A stretch of 34,785 nucleotides of DNA from an uncultured Lachnospiraceae bacterium. GTDB taxonomy: Bacteria; Bacillota; Clostridia; Lachnospirales; Lachnospiraceae. The stretch lies in the NCBI GenBank assembly GCA_947571775.1, contig CANOZK010000022.1:1-34785 (forward strand). The letters are read 5' to 3'. This document shows, piece after piece, positions 7,533-14,618 of this stretch; within the stretch, counting starts at the first letter, position 1; every line of letters starts with the position of its first letter. Below the pieces are notes generated by a model. That model did no database searches, was not told where the DNA came from, and was given only the letters and a program-made list of their open reading frames with translations. Both the position numbers and the translations under genes were made by a program.

Positions 7533-7560
7533 GCCAATCCTGTATACATTCAGGATTGGC
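7533..7560. repeat. Perfect inverted repeat in TetR gene leader
   Basis: GCCAATCCTG (7533-7542) and CAGGATTGGC (7551-7560) flank an 8-nt centre, about 50 bp upstream of the TetR start. It could be an autoregulatory operator or an RNA hairpin in the leader. There is no T tract, so simple termination is unlikely. It differs from the palindrome in front of the BCCT operon. Confidence 0.6.
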
Positions 7561-7636
7561 ATATTTAGATTACCACTTTTTATCTCATCTTTCAACAAAA
7601 GATGATTAATTTTTTCCAGAAACAGGCGGCACCCTT

Positions 7637-7656
7637 CCCATCTTAAAGAAGCTGGG
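7637..7656 (-). mobile_element. Right-end hairpin of the second IS200/IS605 element
   Basis: On the minus strand CCCAGCTT and AAGATGGG pair with one mismatch around a CTTT loop. It lies about 20 bp beyond the tnpA stop codon, where an IS200/IS605 right-end hairpin is expected. Confidence 0.5.
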
Positions 7657-7675
7657 GCCTCCTTTTTTATACGCT

Positions 7676-8104
7676 TTATTGGCCATTGGTTTTCTTTCTT
7701 CGTCTGTCTTCCTGACCCTGGCCTTCTATGTATTTCCTGATTACTTCTATGGGCGCCTCGCCTGTTGTAAGCAGGCAAAAGCTTTGGCTCCAAAAGTGGC
7801 CTTTCCATAATTTTTGACGTATTTGTGGAAATTCTTTCTTTAAGATCCGGCTGCTTGCACTTTTATAAGCATTTATGAATTTACTGATTTGTGTATTTGG
7901 GTGTGCTTTGAAAAGGATATGCACATGGTCTTTCTCATGATTCCATTCCTGCAAAGTAATGTTATAATTTGGAGCAATGTACTCAAAAATTTCTTTGGCC
8001 CGATTGGAAATGTCATTTTGAAATACTTGCCTGCGATATTTTACCGCAAGTATAAGATGATAACATAACAAAAAGACTGAATGCGAATTACTGTCTAAAC
8101 TCAT
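7676..8104 (-). CDS. tnpA: IS200/IS605-family transposase TnpA, intact active site
   Basis: A 142-residue Y1 single-strand transposase. HUH is intact (His60-Val61-His62 in EKDHVHIL) and the candidate nucleophile is Tyr125 in VIRKYIEGQ. HSVFLLCYHLILAVKYRR is the usual N-terminal block. The frame is open further upstream, but the family start MSLD fits the ATG at 8104. It differs clearly from the copy at 26-418, so the two are not recent duplicates. The element has no TnpB. It is inserted between the TetR gene and the yjbR-like gene and may separate the TetR gene from its original promoter. Confidence 0.92.
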   Translation of the reverse strand: MSLDSNSHSVFLLCYHLILAVKYRRQVFQNDISNRAKEIFEYIAPNYNITLQEWNHEKDHVHILFKAHPNTQISKFINAYKSASSRILKKEFPQIRQKLWKGHFWSQSFCLLTTGEAPIEVIRKYIEGQGQEDRRRKKTNGQ

Positions 8105-8191
8105 TTGATTTTCGTTCTTTAATATTTTATCGACTGAATTGATTATATCCCAATTATATCGCTTTGTCAATACATGAATAACGCAGTTCAT

Positions 8192-8211
8192 CCCCTACTT
8201 AGAAGTAGGGG
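8192..8211 (-). mobile_element. Left-end hairpin of the second IS200/IS605 element
   Basis: CCCCTACTT (8192-8200) and AAGTAGGGG (8203-8211) form a perfect 9-bp stem, about 90 bp upstream of tnpA. The TAG stop codon (8195-8197) of the neighbouring yjbR-like gene lies within it, so the insertion ends that gene. Confidence 0.75.
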
Positions 8212-8548
8212 ACTTCTTGCTGCAAGAGGTTAAATCATAGCTTTCGGCAATCATCCGGCAGATTTCTTTTTCTGGCACGGTTCCGTCCAATATGATGGAA
8301 TTCCAGTGTTTTTTGTTTAAATGATAGGCGGGCACTACGGAGTCAAATGCCTGCCGCCAAAAGTCCCTCCACTGCGTGCTGCACTTTACATTGATCCAGA
8401 TATGGCCGTCTTTCCCGAAAATCCATGCAAATATTTTCCGATTCTTTTGGTGACGGATCACGCACCAGTTGGCGTCGCGAAACGGATAGTCCTCATAAAC
8501 ATCCTGGAATCCCAGGCAGTAAGCAACCGCTTCTTCTCTTGATTTCAT
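8195..8548 (-). CDS. MmcQ/YjbR family protein with IS-derived C-terminus
   Basis: A 117-residue protein of the MmcQ/YjbR (DUF419) family, which has a CyaY-like fold and no settled function. AYHLNKKHWNSIILDGTVP is the diagnostic segment, and EICRMIAESYDL is the expected last helix. The final residues after YDLT (SCSKKSPTSK) are read from the left end of the adjacent insertion element, whose hairpin also gives the stop codon. The fold should be complete without them. The gene starts 15 bp after the PepSY gene with AAAGGA upstream, so it is the last gene of the flavoprotein-PepSY-yjbR set. Confidence 0.82.
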   Translation of the reverse strand: MKSREEAVAYCLGFQDVYEDYPFRDANWCVIRHQKNRKIFAWIFGKDGHIWINVKCSTQWRDFWRQAFDSVVPAYHLNKKHWNSIILDGTVPEKEICRMIAESYDLTSCSKKSPTSK

Positions 8549-8563
8549 TATGAGTCCTTTTTA

Positions 8564-9307
8564 TCAGTCGTCATAATCGTAATCGCGCTCTAAGATCTTT
8601 CCGGTCTTTGCATGGATTTTAAACTCGTATTCGGCCCTTCCCTGACGCAGCTCTATCTCGTATACAGGCACGCCGTCATCTGTGTCAAACTTGGCCTTTA
8701 CAACTACGGCGTCGGGTACTTCGGCAAGCGCAATCTGTTTTGCCTTCGCCAGCCCGATATAGGCGTTGTTCCCCGAAGATGAGGTCGTATCCTGCTTTTT
8801 CAGCAGCTTCCACTCATATTCTATGAGCTTGCCGGTTTTTGCGTGGTACTTCATGGTGTAGCGCTTATTTCCCTTATCCAGTTTCAGCTTGTAAATAGAA
8901 ACACCGTCGTCATATTTTTGGACAAGGCTCAGAATCGTCGCGCCCGGCACTTCCTTTAAAGCCAGTTGTCTGCATTTGCTTTTGCTTATCGTTTTCTTGT
9001 TGTTGTATTTTCGGACATTGTATTCTTCCCAGCCGTAAACCAGCATTTCTCCGTCAGAAGCCCGGTATGTAATTTCATATTCTTTTGTCTTTTTTACCAG
9101 ATGGATCTCATAGACTAGCTGCCCCGCTTCGTAATCCCGATCCATCTCTGTAACTGTTGCATTTTTCACGGCTTTCTTTGCCAGTTGCGCCGCCTGATTC
9201 AAACTGGCGATACTTTTTGCATACACAGAATCTGGAGCAAAAAACATACCAAAGAATGCGAGGCAAAGCGCTGTCACAACGACCGCCAACTTTTTTTGAA
9301 ACTTCAT
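8564..9307 (-). CDS. Secreted protein with three PepSY repeats
   Basis: A 247-residue exported protein. MKFQKK followed by a hydrophobic core and VYA before Lys-Ser is a good signal peptide with cleavage near residue 30. Three PepSY-like units follow, each with an A-K-x-x-A-L-x-x-V-P-x-A helix and a Y-E-x-x-x-x-x-G-x-x-Y strand pair ending in KTGKI/LIEY-like turns. PepSY domains are thought to inhibit or hold peptidases at the cell surface; no target is visible. The upstream 72 bp are a tandem duplicate carrying a second in-frame ATG (9379) with its own ribosome binding site. Use of that start would add 24 residues before the signal peptide. The ATG at 9307 is preferred because it begins the signal sequence directly. 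Confidence 0.85.
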   Translation of the reverse strand: MKFQKKLAVVVTALCLAFFGMFFAPDSVYAKSIASLNQAAQLAKKAVKNATVTEMDRDYEAGQLVYEIHLVKKTKEYEITYRASDGEMLVYGWEEYNVRKYNNKKTISKSKCRQLALKEVPGATILSLVQKYDDGVSIYKLKLDKGNKRYTMKYHAKTGKLIEYEWKLLKKQDTTSSSGNNAYIGLAKAKQIALAEVPDAVVVKAKFDTDDGVPVYEIELRQGRAEYEFKIHAKTGKILERDYDYDD

Positions 9308-9434
9308 AAGCTTTCCTCCTTTTGCAAGATTATCGGATAAAATTCGTGTGGTTGAATGGTTCTTTTTTTGAAACTTCATAAGTCTTCCTCCTTCTGTAAA
9401 ATTATCGGATAAAATTCGTGCGGTTGAATGGTTC
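9292..9434. repeat. 72-bp in-frame tandem duplication at the PepSY gene start
   Basis: Two consecutive copies share the ATG with the next six codons, the GGAGG site and the stretch encoding the last residues of the upstream flavoprotein. The two start codons (9307, 9379) are exactly 72 bp apart, so the frame is kept. Copies differ at a few positions, for example around the ribosome binding site, so the event is not fresh. Confidence 0.85.
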
Positions 9435-10022
9435 TTTTTCTGGCAGTCCGTATTTTTCCTTTCCAAGGGCAATGCTCTTCATCAGGAAAGCCATATTGTT
9501 TGCCAGAGTTCTCATGATCTGAAGCCCCTCCGCATCCTGTGCCGCTTCCTCAGCGTTGTTTCCATGAATGCTGTTCCAATACTGGCTCGACGCCACAGGC
9601 ATACCGCAGATGGTAAAATATTTGTTCAGTTCGTCAAAGGTCGCAGACAGGCCTCCCCGTCTGGCCGATACGATACCCGCTCCCACCTTCATGGTCTTAT
9701 CAAACGGCGTGCTGTAAAAAAGCCGATCCAGGAACGCAATCAGCGTTGCATTGGCCGACGCATAATAGACGGGACTGCCCACAACCAGGCCGTCGCATGC
9801 CTCAAACTTGGACGCCGTCGCATTTACGATGTCGTCAAAAGCACATTTGCCGTGTTTCTTGCAATGCCCGCACGCCACGCAGCCCCGGATATCTTTATTG
9901 CCGATGTGAAGAAGATCTGTTTCGATTCCAGCTTTTTCAAATGTTTTTTCCATCTCATGCAAAGCTGTGTAGGTACTTCCGTTCGCATGGGGACTCCCAT
10001 TTACCAATAATACTTTCATCAT
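9402..10022 (-). CDS. Iron-sulfur flavoprotein / NADPH-dependent FMN reductase family
   Basis: A 206-residue flavodoxin-fold protein. VLLVNGSPHANGSTYTAL is the FMN phosphate loop. Cys48, Cys51, Cys54 and Cys60 form a C-X2-C-X2-C-X5-C cluster motif like that of archaeal and clostridial iron-sulfur flavoproteins, which pass electrons from ferredoxin to FMN. GSPVYYASANATLIAFLDR is the second FMN loop. The ATG at 10034 lies inside the ribosome binding site GGAGG; ATG at 10022 has 5-nt spacing and 10019 is also possible. It is first in a set with the PepSY and yjbR genes, behind its own promoter. The electron donor and acceptor are unknown. Confidence 0.88.
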   Translation of the reverse strand: MMKVLLVNGSPHANGSTYTALHEMEKTFEKAGIETDLLHIGNKDIRGCVACGHCKKHGKCAFDDIVNATASKFEACDGLVVGSPVYYASANATLIAFLDRLFYSTPFDKTMKVGAGIVSARRGGLSATFDELNKYFTICGMPVASSQYWNSIHGNNAEEAAQDAEGLQIMRTLANNMAFLMKSIALGKEKYGLPEKEPFNRTNFIR

Positions 10023-10057
10023 CGATACCTCCATATTTAAATTTTTTATCTATCATT

Positions 10058-10086
10058 ATTTTAATGCTTCTTTTCCTTTTTGTCAC
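10058..10086 (-). promoter_or_regulatory. Predicted sigma-A promoter of the flavoprotein gene
   Basis: On the minus strand GTGACA (10081-10086), 17-bp spacer, TAAAAT (10058-10063), about 36 bp upstream of the start codon. Confidence 0.6.
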
Positions 10087-10288
10087 CTTATTTTTTTGCT
10101 GCGGTGAAAAGAATTTTTAAATACGATAACTGGTTTGCGCCGGGGATTGCTTCTTCCAGCCCCCTTAAAACGTTGTTCTTCAAGGGGAAATATTCAACAA
10201 TTTCTGTTTTCCTTTTTTAAGGAAACGACTTTGTGTCCGAATTATTGCCAAATGCGCTTCTTAAGAACCCGCGGAAGCAACCAAAATA

Positions 10289-10317
10289 TTGACATAAGTT
10301 CCCGGGCTTGTTAAAAT
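10289..10317 (+). promoter_or_regulatory. Predicted sigma-A promoter of the hybrid kinase gene
   Basis: A consensus TTGACA (10289-10294), 17-bp spacer, TAAAAT (10312-10317), about 65 bp upstream of the start codon. Confidence 0.75.
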
Positions 10318-10382
10318 AATTGTAGATTGTTTTAGGGATTGAGAACGATTTACAAAACATAATAATAGAGAGGAAACCAGGG

Positions 10383-13300
10383 ATGTATCATTGTCATACT
10401 CATTTTTATTTAGCTGGCCATCAGCATGAAATATTTGAAATCATAAAGGGGATATCCCCGCTTGAACATTTTACACATGTATTCTGTGAAAGCGACAAGC
10501 CAGAGAAGTCGCTGGCAGCCAAGGCAGATGTAATTCTGGCTGATTTACGGGATACAAATACAGAGAAAACCGTGCAGACACTGGTATCGGGTAAGGCAAA
10601 AGAAGCCCAGTTAATCCTTCTTGCAGATAAGGAACAGATTCCGCTTCTTGCAGATTATTTGACAGACATAGAAGATATATGGACGGTACCTATGTCGGAT
10701 ACAGAGATCCGATTCCGATTCCTTAGATGGCAGCAGACACATAAGATGAATAAGGATTTTTGGCTGACTAACCAATATCTGGACGCTACCATTAACAATA
10801 CGCCGAACCTCATCTGGTATAAGGATAAAGACGGCATACATAAGAAAATAAACAAAAGCTTCAGCAAAACGGTCAATAAAACCATAGAACAGATCGAGGG
10901 CCGCGGTCATGCCTATATCTGGGATGTGGAATATGACGATCCGGCTTGTATCGAATCGGAACAGGAGGTTATGACGAAAGAAATAACCTTGATATCCAAC
11001 GAAGTGATTCAGACTGGAGAGGGTGAAAAATCGCTGACAACCTACAAATCCCCTCTGTATGATATTGACGGGAGCGTGATGGGAACCGTAGGTATAGGGA
11101 TTGACGTGACACAAGAGCTTGCCTATAAAGAAGAGCTGATCAGAAAGAATCGTACCCTGGAGACAGTTTTTACCGCTATGGATTGCGGGATTATCTGCCA
11201 TTCCCTGGATGGAACGCGTATTCTCAGCGTAAACAACGCGTTGCTGACGATTTTGGGATATACGTCCAAAGAGGAACTGGAGGAAAAAGGTCTGCATGCG
11301 ATCGACTCCTCTGTTGTGGAAGAAGATCAGGACACCTTCCGGGAATGCCTGGAAAACCTGAAAGAAGAGGGCGACAGCATCAGCGTAGAGTACCGTGTAC
11401 GCCGCGCGGACGGAGACATCCGACATGTGATGGGCAATATCAAACTTTTAAAAGAAAACGGGGAACTGTTCTATCAGCGATTCGCCCTGGACTGCACGGT
11501 TCAGAAACAGCAAGAAAAAAGAAAAGAACAGCGTCAGATGGAGCTGGTTCAGGCACTGAGCATCGATTACAATCTAGTCTGCTTTTTTGACCTTAACACG
11601 GGCCTTGGAAATTCCCTGCGCAACAACGACGTAGGCAAACATATGTTCGCTTCTGCTTTTGACGGACAAATCTCTCTGGAAAAAAGCATGAAACTTTATA
11701 CTGAGAAGTTTGTACATGAAGAAGACCGGGAAATGCTGTATCAGGCGGCTTCTCTGAAGAATCTGAAAAAAGAACTCTCCGAAAAGAAACAGTATTATGT
11801 AAATTATCGTGTCTCAACAGAGGATGAGAGCGAATATTTCCAGATGAAGGCGGTGCGCGCCGGCGCCTGGGAAAAAGAAGAGGAAGGAAATTCCGGGATT
11901 CTTTTGGGGCTGCGCAGCGTAGACGAGGAAATCCGGGAGGAAATGGAGCAGAAAAACTTGCTAAAGGATGCGCTGATACAGGCGAACCAGGCAAACAAAG
12001 CGAAGAGTGTCTTTTTTTCCAATATGTCGCACGATATCCGTACCCCAATGAATGCGATTGTAGGATTCACGGCTCTGGCAATCACACATATTGACCAGAA
12101 AGAACAGGTCGAAGAATATCTCAAAAAGATTATGACGTCGGGCGATCATCTGTTGAGCCTGATCAACGACGTCCTGGATATGAGCCGTATCGAGAGCGGA
12201 AAGATACGACTGGACGAAAAGCCATGCAGTCTGCCGGAAATCCTTCATGGACTGCGCAACATTGTGCAGGCAGATATCTATGCAAAGCAGCTGGAATTGT
12301 ATATCGACGCCATGGATATTATCGACGAGGAAATCTACTGCGATAAGCTGAGACTGAACCAGGTGCTTCTGAATCTGCTCAGCAATGCTGTCAAATATAC
12401 TGCCGCGGGAGGCACCGTGACAATGCGAATCCGGCAAAAAGCCGGGGCTTCCGAGGGTTATGCCAATTATGAATTTTGTATCAAAGATACCGGAATCGGT
12501 ATGAGTGAAGAATTTGTCGAGCATATTTTTGAACCGTTTGAGAGGGAAAAGGCGTCCGCGATCAACGAGATCCAGGGAACCGGCCTGGGAATGGCAATTA
12601 CAAAGAATATCGTGGATATGATGAACGGCTTTATCGAGGTGGAAAGTGAACAAGGAGTCGGAACAGAAGTTCGAGTATCCTTTTCCTTCCTTCTCAACCA
12701 TGAGGCAAAAGAACGCCCAGATATACCAGAATTAAAGAATTGCAGGACGCTGGTAGTAGATGATGACTTCAACACCTGCGACAGTGTATCCTATATGCTT
12801 CAGCAGATTGGAATGCGCGCAGAGTGGACGTTATCTGGAAAAGAAGCCGTGCTGCGCACCCGCCAGGCTGCTATGCGGGGCGACAGCTATGGAGTCTATA
12901 TCATCGACTGGCTGCTGCCGGATATGAACGGCATCGAGGTTACCCGCAGAATCCGAAAAGAGACAGACGGAAACGTGCCGATTATCGTTCTGACCGCATA
13001 CGATTGGTCAGACATCGAGGAGGAAGCAAGGGAGGCCGGCGTCACAGCATTTTGCAGCAAACCGCTGTTTCTGTCGGAACTGCGAAGCTGTCTGCAATCC
13101 GTGATCGGCGCAGACGAGGAGGAAGACGAAGAAAACGCCAGCGAGAGATCCGAAAGATTTTATACCGGACATATTCTATTGGCAGAGGACAATGAGCTGA
13201 ACCAGGAGATCGCGGTGGAAATTTTAAGCGAAGCAGGCTTTACGACGGAAGTTGCAGGAAACGGACAGATCGCCCTGGATATGCTGAAAGCTTCTGAGCC

Positions 13301-13544
13301 TGGATATTACCAGCTTGTGCTGATGGATGTGCAGATGCCGATCCTGAACGGCTATGAAACCACCAAGGCTATCCGAAACCTGAAAAACAGAAAGCTGTCA
13401 TCCATACCGATTATCGCTATGACAGCCAACGCCTTTGAGGAGGATAAGCGGGAGGCTTTGGAATGCGGGATGAACGGCCATATCGCAAAACCGATTGACG
13501 TAAAAAAACTGCTGGAAACACTGGATAGGGTATTGGAAGAATAG
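10383..13544 (+). CDS. Soluble hybrid sensor histidine kinase with two receiver domains
   Basis: A 1053-residue multidomain kinase without signal peptide or TM segment, so cytoplasmic. Order: a divergent receiver-like N-terminal region (about 1-118, no phospho-acceptor motif seen), PAS near 130-245, PAS near 258-375, a third PAS-like region to about 510, HisKA with His550 in MSHDIRTPMN, HATPase with DTGIGMS and GTGLGMAIT, receiver 1 with Asp842 (IIDWLLPDMNG), and receiver 2 with Asp982 (VLMDVQMP) and conserved AEDN and Lys of AKP. PAS domains suggest small-molecule or redox sensing. No HPt domain or DNA-binding regulator is adjacent, so the output must be encoded elsewhere. AGAGGAA precedes the ATG. 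Confidence 0.93.
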   Translation: MYHCHTHFYLAGHQHEIFEIIKGISPLEHFTHVFCESDKPEKSLAAKADVILADLRDTNTEKTVQTLVSGKAKEAQLILLADKEQIPLLADYLTDIEDIWTVPMSDTEIRFRFLRWQQTHKMNKDFWLTNQYLDATINNTPNLIWYKDKDGIHKKINKSFSKTVNKTIEQIEGRGHAYIWDVEYDDPACIESEQEVMTKEITLISNEVIQTGEGEKSLTTYKSPLYDIDGSVMGTVGIGIDVTQELAYKEELIRKNRTLETVFTAMDCGIICHSLDGTRILSVNNALLTILGYTSKEELEEKGLHAIDSSVVEEDQDTFRECLENLKEEGDSISVEYRVRRADGDIRHVMGNIKLLKENGELFYQRFALDCTVQKQQEKRKEQRQMELVQALSIDYNLVCFFDLNTGLGNSLRNNDVGKHMFASAFDGQISLEKSMKLYTEKFVHEEDREMLYQAASLKNLKKELSEKKQYYVNYRVSTEDESEYFQMKAVRAGAWEKEEEGNSGILLGLRSVDEEIREEMEQKNLLKDALIQANQANKAKSVFFSNMSHDIRTPMNAIVGFTALAITHIDQKEQVEEYLKKIMTSGDHLLSLINDVLDMSRIESGKIRLDEKPCSLPEILHGLRNIVQADIYAKQLELYIDAMDIIDEEIYCDKLRLNQVLLNLLSNAVKYTAAGGTVTMRIRQKAGASEGYANYEFCIKDTGIGMSEEFVEHIFEPFEREKASAINEIQGTGLGMAITKNIVDMMNGFIEVESEQGVGTEVRVSFSFLLNHEAKERPDIPELKNCRTLVVDDDFNTCDSVSYMLQQIGMRAEWTLSGKEAVLRTRQAAMRGDSYGVYIIDWLLPDMNGIEVTRRIRKETDGNVPIIVLTAYDWSDIEEEAREAGVTAFCSKPLFLSELRSCLQSVIGADEEEDEENASERSERFYTGHILLAEDNELNQEIAVEILSEAGFTTEVAGNGQIALDMLKASEPGYYQLVLMDVQMPILNGYETTKAIRNLKNRKLSSIPIIAMTANAFEEDKREALECGMNGHIAKPIDVKKLLETLDRVLEE

Positions 13545-13561
13545 GAAAATACAAAAATTAT

Positions 13562-13602
13562 AAAAAGACGGCTGGAATTGCACATCCAACCGTCTTTTCT
13601 TG
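13562..13602 (+). terminator. Terminator after the hybrid kinase gene
   Basis: A 13-bp stem with one mismatch (13563-13576 with 13585-13598), 8-nt loop, ending in TTTTCTTGT. It lies about 20 bp after the stop. Confidence 0.85.
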
Positions 13603-13669
13603 TAACAATCCAAAATACCATTGTCACAGCCATTTATTTTGAGATTCGCTGAAATTTCTGTGAACAGGG

Positions 13670-13699
13670 TTGACGAAACAGGCCTCTATGCTGTACATT
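13670..13699 (+). promoter_or_regulatory. Predicted promoter of the yitT-like gene
   Basis: TTGACG (13670-13675), 18-bp spacer, TACATT (13694-13699), about 35 bp before the start codon. The -10 box is weak. Confidence 0.45.
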
Positions 13700-13733
13700 T
13701 AAGTCTATTACCAAAGAAAGGAAAATTTGGATT

Positions 13734-14618
13734 ATGAAAGAGTGGATAAAAGAATGGAAAACGCTCAGTTTCTGGAAGCAACAGTTGTTTGCCTGCGTCG
13801 GCTGCTTTTTGTTTTCTCTGGGCTTTTGCCTCTTTGTGATTCCTCAGAACTTTTACAGCGGCAGCTTTACTGGAATTGCCCAGATTTTACAGACTATCCT
13901 GGCGCGCTACGCGTCCTGGAAGCCGTCTTTTGATTTGACTGGAATTTTTCTGTATATCATCAATATTCCGCTGATGATATTGGCCTGGAAAAAGATCGGA
14001 AAATCTTTTTTCTTAAAAAGCCTGATCTGCATCTCCGTGCAGTCGGCGTTCCTCTCGCTGATTCCCATACCAGCCAGCCCGTTGGTGGAGGATCCTCTGA
14101 CCTCTTGTATCATTGCAGGCTTGATCTCCGGCCTTGGGGGCGGGTTGATCTTAAGAAACGGCAGCTCTGGGGGCGGCACGGATATCATCGGTATGTACTG
14201 TACTATGCGATATCCAGATTTCAGCGTGGGGAAGGTATCCATGATTATCAGCGCCATGGTTTTTACGGTATGCCTTTTTCTGTATGACTTGGAAACCGTG
14301 GTGTATTCTGCAATTTTTTCCGCCATCTATATTTTTGTGCTGGATCGGGTACATTATCAGAATATTAAGACAGGCGCTATGGTGATCACCAAGAATCCAG
14401 AAATCGGAGATTTGATTCTCCACAGCCTGCAAAGAGGAGTGACCATCTGGCAGGGAGAAGGGGGATATACCCATCAGCCCACCTACATTTATCTGACGGT
14501 CCTCTCTAAATACGAAACCAGCCATCTAAAGCGGCAGATCCATCAGGCAGATCCCCATGCTTTTGTGATTTATTACAATGATATCAGCGTGGACGGGTAT
14601 TTTCAAAAAAGGCTATAA
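13734..14618 (+). CDS. YitT family membrane protein
   Basis: A 294-residue protein with five to six TM segments in the first 200 residues (the YitT_membrane region, containing GLISGLGGGLILRNGSSGGG) and a soluble C-terminal DUF2179 domain from about residue 210 (TGAMVITKNPEIGDLILHSL, then GVTIWQGEGGY). Family length is 280-300, so it is complete. The function of YitT proteins is unknown; transport has been suggested. AAAGGAAAA precedes the ATG. Its 3' end overlaps the convergent murF gene by 35 bp, and no terminator separates them. Confidence 0.92.
   Translation: MKEWIKEWKTLSFWKQQLFACVGCFLFSLGFCLFVIPQNFYSGSFTGIAQILQTILARYASWKPSFDLTGIFLYIINIPLMILAWKKIGKSFFLKSLICISVQSAFLSLIPIPASPLVEDPLTSCIIAGLISGLGGGLILRNGSSGGGTDIIGMYCTMRYPDFSVGKVSMIISAMVFTVCLFLYDLETVVYSAIFSAIYIFVLDRVHYQNIKTGAMVITKNPEIGDLILHSLQRGVTIWQGEGGYTHQPTYIYLTVLSKYETSHLKRQIHQADPHAFVIYYNDISVDGYFQKRL

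Larger units (their letters stand above)
10023..10382. other. Divergent intergenic region between flavoprotein and hybrid kinase genes
   Basis: A 360-bp region with no gene. It holds the two promoters listed separately. Between them are a CCCCTT/AAGGGG pairing (about 10163-10190) and a 7-bp hairpin TTTCCTT/AAGGAAA (10208-10225). I assign no function to these hairpins. Confidence 0.5.

Noticed and set aside
7485..7808. N-terminal extension of the TetR protein
   Set aside because: The extra codons run through the IS200/IS605 right end and an intergenic hairpin; the ATG at 7484 has a ribosome binding site and gives the family length.
8050..8065. ATGATAACAT near 8057, matching half of the 2038-2055 palindrome
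   Set aside because: It lies inside the tnpA coding sequence, has no second half-site and is most simply chance.
11961..12701. Minus-strand open frame inside the hybrid kinase gene
   Set aside because: It lies opposite the HisKA/HATPase region, whose motifs are intact on the plus strand.
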